This document shows, one piece after another, positions 58,901-64,000 of a stretch of 64,000 nt of DNA (the stretch's first letter is position 1; each line of letters starts with the position of its first letter). A model generated the notes under the pieces. The model saw only the letters and a list, made by a program, of their open reading frames with translations, was not told the DNA's origin and made no database searches. The position numbers were made by a program, and so were the translations under genes. This DNA comes from Bacteroidales bacterium (GTDB taxonomy: Bacteria > Bacteroidota > Bacteroidia > Bacteroidales > WCHB1-69), in NCBI GenBank assembly GCA_017633255.1, contig JAGBPS010000017.1, positions 1 to 64,000 of the forward strand, read 5' to 3'.

Positions 58901-60208
58901 TTATCTCGTTACTATTATTTTTTTGATGAATGAATTTCCAATTTTTACCAGATAAGTACCGGTAGTAGGTACTGGAATAGCGATGGTTTCATCTGTTGTG
59001 GTCTGATAGGCAATCAATTTACCACTCATGTCGTAAACGTAGGCTGACTGTTGCGCAACTCCGCTGACATAGATCATACCGTTTCCCGCATAGATGCGAA
59101 CATTGGCCAATTCTTGCTCATCAATACCATCCTCAATCTCGAAATAAGCGGTGAAGGTAGTGTCGCAGGTCAGTACCAACTGTCGAGGGTTGTCGGTAAG
59201 CTCGTCATTCCATTGGGTGAAAAGATAGCCGCCGTTGGGGAAGGCTTCAATGGTTACGGTAGAGTTCTCCTCGTATTCTCCTCCGGGGCTGACGGTACCC
59301 ATCTGCAAGTCGGCGGACATCACCGTGAGGGTGTAATATCGTGTGATATGTGTGCGTTCGAACTGGTCGCTCTGCAAGGGCGAAAGTACAGCGTTGTCAC
59401 CATTGGTGATGTAGTGCTCAATGGTATGTTGGCCTTCCGCTAATGCCATCATGTCAAGGTTTAAAGTGACCATTGTGCTCTGTGCGGTTACTTCTGCTGT
59501 CTGAAAGTCACCACCCTCCACACGGTAGTGGAGGGTGAGGGCAGTGGAGGCTAAGGTTTCGGGCATCTTGTAGAACATGAAACTTCTTATCTGAAAGTTC
59601 GTGCCTACTTGGTAAATAATGTTGAACTGATGCATTCCGGTGGGCAACATGGTGGCGTCAATCATCATGGTCCCATTGACTAAGGCACCGCTTTGCCATC
59701 CGAGTTGATTGTCTTGGTCAAACCAGCACAGGTAGGATGTACTTGCCGCTGGGATTCGAGGGTCGTGGTAAAACAGATATTGTCCTACACGCATATCCGA
59801 GCCTATCTGGCATATCAGGGTGAATACATGCGGACCAGGGGTCAGCGAGGAGGCATCCACCATCATCGTGCCATTGGTGAGTGCTCCGCTGTGGCTGTTG
59901 GCACTGTCCTGGTCGAGCCAGTAAGTGTATGTAGCCGGTGCCGATTGCGGAGTGGGGAGGTGCATAAACATAAAGCTGCGGGGAGAGGACCAGCGTCCGT
60001 TGGTGTCCTGAATGTGCAGGTTCAGGCTGTGGAGCCCTTTGCTGAGGTTGGACGCATCGGCCTGCCAGTGAAGACTGTCGTTGACGACAGTGACCACCTG
60101 ATGGTTAGCATAGTCCTGGTCGAACCAATACTCGCATTGGTTGACGTTTTGTGCCGACAATGCCCCCATGAGCAGCAATCCGGTGATGAAAAATAACAAT
60201 CGTTTCAT
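58901..60208 (-). CDS. Surface protein with WFDQD repeats and T9SS sorting domain
   Basis: The 435-residue protein has a Sec signal peptide (ending GALSA-QNV). Three repeats of about 70 residues start with YWFDQD, YWLDQD and CWFDQD and share NGTMMVDAS/NGTMMIDAT-type cores. Next come a divergent InlB B-repeat-like segment (QMGTVSPGGEYEENSTVTIE, FTQWND) and a C-terminal T9SS type A domain (AYVYDMSGKLIAYQ, PTTGTYLVKIG, KKIIVTR). It is predicted to be displayed at the surface; the function of the WFDQD repeats is unknown. It follows the beta-helix gene by 12 bases. Confidence 0.85.
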   Translation of the reverse strand: MKRLLFFITGLLLMGALSAQNVNQCEYWFDQDYANHQVVTVVNDSLHWQADASNLSKGLHSLNLHIQDTNGRWSSPRSFMFMHLPTPQSAPATYTYWLDQDSANSHSGALTNGTMMVDASSLTPGPHVFTLICQIGSDMRVGQYLFYHDPRIPAASTSYLCWFDQDNQLGWQSGALVNGTMMIDATMLPTGMHQFNIIYQVGTNFQIRSFMFYKMPETLASTALTLHYRVEGGDFQTAEVTAQSTMVTLNLDMMALAEGQHTIEHYITNGDNAVLSPLQSDQFERTHITRYYTLTVMSADLQMGTVSPGGEYEENSTVTIEAFPNGGYLFTQWNDELTDNPRQLVLTCDTTFTAYFEIEDGIDEQELANVRIYAGNGMIYVSGVAQQSAYVYDMSGKLIAYQTTTDETIAIPVPTTGTYLVKIGNSFIKKIIVTR

Positions 60209-60220
60209 AACGGATTGGTA

Positions 60221-61261
60221 TTATTCGTTCACAATCTGGATGTTTACAGGAAGCTGGCCCTGTTGGTTGGTCTGACCGCCCACGGTGATATGGCCGATGC
60301 TGGGGTTGTTCACTTTCGGGTCGAAAGGCATGGCTCCTCCGTAAATGCCGAGTTCGGTACCATCGCTACCGACGAGAGTGGCATTGTTATATACTGTATG
60401 CATCAGGTTATAATCTGTAAAAGTGGAGATGTTGCGGTTGAAATGAGGGTCACCATTACCGAATGCCTCAGAAGGCCAGGAATAGTTAATCAAATGTTGG
60501 CTGCCTAAATTAGTTGAGGGGTGGAAGAATTGGTCGTATGCGGAAATGCCGAGACAGTATTCATGATTTTCACAAGTATTTGCCATAGAAGTTGTTGTGT
60601 CGTTTTCATTGGCAAGTAATAAAATGCTGTTGTAAGAATGGAAGTTATCTATACTGCTAATTGATTGCAGCTGAATGATGCAGTTATATAATATGGTTGA
60701 CCCATCACTGTTTTGGAACCAGTTTGCATTAGCTTCGCCTTCAGCGACTACGGAGTTATAAAAATGACAGTTGGAAAGCCATCCGGCTCTTATGCTAGGA
60801 ATGATGCAGTGTACAAAGTTGCCGTTGTGAATACCTGAACCACCATAAAATGGTGCACCAAAAGAATTAATGTAGCATTTGCTGAAGGTTACATTCCAAA
60901 TATTATCCATATAAGCTCCGCCTTCAAAATAAAGGCCTTCGAAAATCATGGGAAGAGCAGTGTCTGGATTATGAATTTTTTTAGTACCGATGATTGTGGT
61001 TCGAAGGGTTCCGGCAGCGGTATCGGTCATCATGCCAGCACCACGGATGGTGAGAGGTTTTCTGATTTCAACACCATTGAATATACCGGGAGACAGGGTG
61101 ATAATGTCACCTTCCTGAGCATCGTTGTAGGCGTTTACCAATGCGTCGGTGCCATAAAAGGGTATAAATGTGTTACCATGATTCAGCATGGCGATGGGGG
61201 TTTGTGCCTGAGCTAATGCGAAGAAGCATAAGGCGATGATTACGGAGACAAGTTTTTTCAT
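60221..61261 (-). CDS. Exported right-handed parallel beta-helix protein
   Basis: The 346-residue protein has a signal peptide (ending FALAQA-QTP). Its body reads like a pectate-lyase-type beta-helix: DALVNAYNDAQEGDIITLSP then GIFNGVEIRKPLTIRGAGM, followed by repeated short strands rich in N, C, I and Y (FSKCYINSFGA, NCHFYNSVV, LYNCIIQLQS). These resemble bacterial 'right-handed beta-helix' carbohydrate-acting or adhesion proteins, but no catalytic residues can be named. It lacks a T9SS domain. The ATG at 61261 begins the signal peptide; an upstream ATG at 61300 is less likely. Confidence 0.8.
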   Translation of the reverse strand: MKKLVSVIIALCFFALAQAQTPIAMLNHGNTFIPFYGTDALVNAYNDAQEGDIITLSPGIFNGVEIRKPLTIRGAGMMTDTAAGTLRTTIIGTKKIHNPDTALPMIFEGLYFEGGAYMDNIWNVTFSKCYINSFGAPFYGGSGIHNGNFVHCIIPSIRAGWLSNCHFYNSVVAEGEANANWFQNSDGSTILYNCIIQLQSISSIDNFHSYNSILLLANENDTTTSMANTCENHEYCLGISAYDQFFHPSTNLGSQHLINYSWPSEAFGNGDPHFNRNISTFTDYNLMHTVYNNATLVGSDGTELGIYGGAMPFDPKVNNPSIGHITVGGQTNQQGQLPVNIQIVNE

Positions 61262-61346
61262 TTTTAAATGATTTTGATTAATATTATATTGATTGACCAT
61301 TGTAAGCTATGATGATTAGTTGCGGACGCAACGGACTTTTAATATG

Positions 61347-61354
61347 CAAAATTA
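61347..61354 (-). promoter_or_regulatory. Promoter -7 box of the beta-helix gene
   Basis: The minus strand reads TAATTTTG followed by CATATT, 86 bases before the ATG at 61261. Confidence 0.5.
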
Positions 61355-61390
61355 GAGAAAAGAGACGTGGATTTTGTGTAGAACATACAA

Positions 61391-61426
61391 AAAACGACTG
61401 ACATTCTGCAAAATGTCAGTCGTTTT
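61391..61426 (-). terminator. Rho-independent terminator of the AraC-type gene
   Basis: ACGACTGACATT and AATGTCAGTCGT form a perfect 12-bp stem around a six-base loop. Read on the minus strand a T-run follows. It lies 25 bases after the stop at 61451. Confidence 0.88.
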
Positions 61427-61450
61427 ATATGATTTGTCCGTCCCTTGGGG

Positions 61451-63208
61451 TTAAATACCCTTAGTTTGTTGTTCTTTCCATTCCTTGGGTGTTACTCCTG
61501 TAGCAGCCTTGAATGAGCGGAAAAAGGAGCGTTCGTTGGCAAAGCCCGACTTTATACCCACGGCTGAGACCTTCATGTCGCTGGTCTCAAGTAGCAATTT
61601 TTTGGCGTGCTGCAAACGATAGCTATTGATAAATTGGCTGAATGTGCATCCCTGCTGTGAGTTGATGCAGGCAGAGATGGCATTGCGATGAACCCCAAGG
61701 GTGTCGGCAATGTCGCTAAGCTTTAACTCGGGGTTCAGGTAGGGATGTTGGGTCTCCATCAGCTGGACGATACGGTTCATCAGTTCACTGGAAGCGCTGT
61801 TGGCCTGCAGTGCTGATTCTGATTCTTGTTCTGGTTGTGACTCTGCAACTTGTTTCATCGTATCTGACTCTTGGGGAGCTGGTGAGGTGTATTTACGACG
61901 TTTTGAGGCGAGAAGTGACACGGTTGCAGTCAATGCGATAAGCAGTCCGCCAAGCAACCACCACCAAATATTTCGGGAAGAGGCGTTGGACTTTGTCACC
62001 ATTTTACTTGTGCCTGTACGTAACAGCCATACAGAGGCCAAGGGAGAGAAGTTGTCATCCGTGATGCCTCCAGTGATGATGAGGTCACCGTCAGGGGTTA
62101 GCACGGGTGTGGTGTTGCCGAACTCGTGCAGAGGGTCGGTATAGTATAGCGTGATAGGAGCGGGATGTTTGTCGTATTCAACGGAAACAACATAAACCCT
62201 TCCTATAGTGTCGCTGCCCACCAAGTAAGCACGGTGGGTTTGGCTATCGGCAATGGAGGGGCATTGATAGGTGATGCGACCCCATTTTGATCTGGTAGGA
62301 ATGGGACATGAAGTGGGCAGCAGCGAGAAGACTGTGTCGTGAATATGGATAAATGCTACCTCGTTGCTGAGATTTAGGGCTGCAATGAGATAAGAATAGT
62401 CATCTTTGGCTTTGTTGCCGATGAATGCCGCTTGGGCATGATTGCCTTGATTGTAGAGCATGGGCATCCATTCTTTCAGTAATGGTGCACTGAACGGTTC
62501 GCCTTTCAGGCGGTCAACTGTGTCGCAGGGTTCGAAATGTTGATTCCTCCACACACAACCGAATACTATTGCGTTGTTATCGGCTATAGGTAGCACGTAT
62601 GGTGAACTACGCCAGGTGCTTACCTCTTTCGCATGGCTGAATGCTTTCTGCCCGTCATACAGTTCCATGGCATCGTTGCCCTTATGGTTGCCGCAGATGA
62701 GTACTTGTCTGTTGTTCAGTTCCACACCTTGTGAGAAGGCTCTATTGCGGTCTAGGCAGCCGAAACCCTCAAAAGTATGCATTTCGGCATTGTACATCTC
62801 TGCTTCGTATCTTTGGCCAATACCTAAGTTCTTCTCGTGTCCTCCGGCCAAAAGCACCCTCTGACCATTGCCAAGTACTACCGTCATACCGTTGTCGTGT
62901 GGATATACGGTGTGAACAAGATGCCATACACCGTTGCTGTAGTATTCAGCGGTGGGGGTAAGCACAAATCCGGCGGTGTGTCCGCCCACCACTGTCAATT
63001 CACCGCCAGCATAGAAAACGCAATGTCCGGCACGGGCCGTGTGCATGTCGGGAAGACGCTCCACTTTCAGTCGTTCCTGTCTCAAAAGGGTGTCACCCCC
63101 TGCCGGTTGTTCGGCAAAACAGGATACTGATGCCAAAAGAAAGTAAATCAATAAAAGCATCATCAGAAATTTTGTTGCTTTTATATCAAAAAGAAAAAAC
63201 AGATTCAA
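61451..63208 (-). CDS. Membrane-spanning AraC-type regulator with kelch-like sensor
   Basis: The 585-residue protein joins an exported sensor to a cytoplasmic DNA-binding domain. A signal or anchor segment at the N-terminus is followed by about 380 residues of beta-propeller-like repeats: HTARAGHCVFYAGGELTVVG, VLLAGGHE, VLICGN and LIITGGITDD resemble kelch blades. Then comes a transmembrane helix (NIWWWLLGGLLIALTATVSL), a Gln/Glu/Ser-rich linker and a C-terminal AraC HTH (LKLSDIADTLGVHRNAISAC, VGIKSGFANERSFFRSFKAA, TGVTPKEWKEQ). It probably senses a periplasmic signal and controls nearby surface genes. The start could be 63208 or an internal ATG at 63163. Confidence 0.88.
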   Translation of the reverse strand: MNLFFLFDIKATKFLMMLLLIYFLLASVSCFAEQPAGGDTLLRQERLKVERLPDMHTARAGHCVFYAGGELTVVGGHTAGFVLTPTAEYYSNGVWHLVHTVYPHDNGMTVVLGNGQRVLLAGGHEKNLGIGQRYEAEMYNAEMHTFEGFGCLDRNRAFSQGVELNNRQVLICGNHKGNDAMELYDGQKAFSHAKEVSTWRSSPYVLPIADNNAIVFGCVWRNQHFEPCDTVDRLKGEPFSAPLLKEWMPMLYNQGNHAQAAFIGNKAKDDYSYLIAALNLSNEVAFIHIHDTVFSLLPTSCPIPTRSKWGRITYQCPSIADSQTHRAYLVGSDTIGRVYVVSVEYDKHPAPITLYYTDPLHEFGNTTPVLTPDGDLIITGGITDDNFSPLASVWLLRTGTSKMVTKSNASSRNIWWWLLGGLLIALTATVSLLASKRRKYTSPAPQESDTMKQVAESQPEQESESALQANSASSELMNRIVQLMETQHPYLNPELKLSDIADTLGVHRNAISACINSQQGCTFSQFINSYRLQHAKKLLLETSDMKVSAVGIKSGFANERSFFRSFKAATGVTPKEWKEQQTKGI

Positions 63209-63212
63209 TTAC

Positions 63213-63803
63213 TTATTTGTATTCTTCGTATTGCCATTCTGAAGCGGGCACGTGAATATGGAAACTCAGGTTTTGTCCAGTTTTCAGTTTGCCTGTCAAC
63301 TTGTAAGTGAAGTCGGTTTCAGTTCTGCTTATTGTCAAAGTACCGCTTGAGAAAATGGAACTGTCCTCATAGTATTCCCCATTAATTATGCCGTTGACAC
63401 CGTATCCCTCGGTATTGCCTTGCGAGTATTCCTCACTGTAATCAGGTTTTCTAAATACGAAGTAATAGGTAGCATCTTCATATTCTGTGGTAAGATCAAA
63501 AGTGCGGTTCAGGCAGTAATCTTCCACATCACTCATTATCTCATATAGAGGTTCGCCATTCGCATTGGTCTCTACAGTATATGCGCCAGCATAACTGCGG
63601 TTTTGTAGCGCATCTATGCTGTATCCACAATGCAGCGGATAAACTTTCCCGTTAAATACAAGCGTGTTCTCTGCTGCCTCAGTAACGGCGGGAGTTTCGT
63701 TATTACCATTGTTACCATTGTCAGGTTGTGGTTTGTCTTTCTTGCAGGCAGTGAACATCATCATTACTGCCATGATCATCATCAATAATCTTGTTGTTTT
63801 CAT
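63213..63803 (-). CDS. Lipoprotein of unknown function
   Basis: The 196-residue protein has a lipobox (VMMMFTAC-KKD), an Asn/Gly-rich linker (PDNGNNGNNETP) and a strand-rich body beginning TLVFNGKVYPLHCGYSIDAL and including YYFVFRKPDYSEEY and GTLTISRTETDFTYKLTGKL. The family is not recognised. The layout resembles the lipoprotein at 51635. It lies four bases upstream of the AraC-type gene and is probably co-transcribed, so it might feed the sensor; this is inference. Confidence 0.8.
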   Translation of the reverse strand: MKTTRLLMMIMAVMMMFTACKKDKPQPDNGNNGNNETPAVTEAAENTLVFNGKVYPLHCGYSIDALQNRSYAGAYTVETNANGEPLYEIMSDVEDYCLNRTFDLTTEYEDATYYFVFRKPDYSEEYSQGNTEGYGVNGIINGEYYEDSSIFSSGTLTISRTETDFTYKLTGKLKTGQNLSFHIHVPASEWQYEEYK

Positions 63804-63836
63804 TATATTTATTTTATAATTTAGAATTCAATTCTG

Positions 63837-63844
63837 CAAAGATA
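63837..63844 (-). promoter_or_regulatory. Promoter -7 box of the lipoprotein/AraC operon
   Basis: The minus strand reads TATCTTTG followed by CAGAATTG, 34 bases before the ATG at 63803. Confidence 0.65.
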
Positions 63845-63900
63845 CAATAAATTTCCGATATAACAAGTTTCATTCTCGAAAGGTGGTGCTGATGCAGTAA

Positions 63901-64000
63901 ATTGTCATGCCTCGAAGAGGCATTATCTCAATAACCCCGCACGTAAGTGTGGGGTAAAAGGATACATACAGTGTCCCTGAACCTCGAAGAGGCGACACCT
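63901..64000. repeat. Palindromic intergenic element, second copy (cut by the window end)
   Basis: TGCCTCGAAGAGGCA is followed by CTCAATAACCCCGCACGTAA and GTGTGGGGT, the inverse of the element at 37248-37380. A further CCTCGAAGAGGCG lies at the window edge, so the element continues outside. Confidence 0.75.

Overview
The window looks like a chromosomal segment of an uncultured or little-studied member of the Bacteroidales (phylum Bacteroidota). The evidence is indirect but consistent. Many genes are preceded by the Bacteroidota -7 promoter box TAnnTTTG, and Shine-Dalgarno sequences are mostly absent. There are many SPII lipoproteins of the 'SCKK' type and two secreted proteins with type IX secretion (T9SS) C-terminal sorting domains. 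Other typical genes are an AraC-type regulator fused to a periplasmic sensor, a DUF177-rpmF pair and a Holin-X/YtxH cluster. The species cannot be named from the sequence alone.

Layout. 1-140: 3' part of a 5S rRNA gene and its terminator, the end of an rRNA operon. 0.4-6.9 kb: a membrane polyferredoxin, two paralogous exported proteins on either side of msrA, a DUF3298-like lipoprotein and a T9SS substrate. 7.0-11.3 kb: a redox and transport run (exported Fe-S aldo/keto reductase, YqhD-like alcohol dehydrogenase, dicarboxylate symporter, HD hydrolase). 11.3-12.2 kb: a toxin-antitoxin-like pair. 12.4-15.2 kb: two small membrane-protein genes (one frameshifted) and a REP-associated tyrosine transposase (RAYT) lying between two oppositely oriented arrays of its presumed REP repeats. 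15.3-21.6 kb: small stress and repair genes (truncated ydeI-like, nitroreductase, MBL hydrolase, ogt with an in-frame palindromic insertion, aspartyl protease, GNAT, glutathione peroxidase, AlkZ-like). 22.0-30.3 kb: a four-gene restriction-modification island. 30.3-32.8 kb: AlkD-like glycosylase, tRNA-Gly(CCC), ychF, NifU-like. 33-45.4 kb, minus strand: frameshifted beta-mannosidase, universal stress protein, tsaB, MATE pump, DppB-like permease, M16 protease, a 59-residue membrane peptide and a GntR/ABC operon. 46-58.8 kb: tRNA-Arg(CCG), corA, ruvC, pepT, DUF177-rpmF, rdgB, lipoproteins, a prolyl-tRNA deacylase-like gene, a membrane-stress trio, folD, a U32 protease, lspA and a dksA-like gene. 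58.9-63.8 kb, minus strand: a surface-protein and regulator cluster.

The most interesting system is the restriction island at 22.0-30.3 kb. Type III mod and res genes are separated by a 999-residue Eco57I-like N6-adenine methyltransferase and a 231-residue protein carrying a D...ExK nuclease motif. The last three genes overlap or are tightly coupled. By eye the inserted pair and the mod target-recognition region are more AT-rich than the mod ends, which suggests modular acquisition. DNA alkylation-repair genes (AlkZ-like and AlkD-like) sit directly on each side.

The second theme is repeats. Several families of palindromic intergenic repeats share one design: conserved arms separated by mini-hairpins whose stems vary but keep their pairing. 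One such palindrome has entered the ogt coding region in frame.
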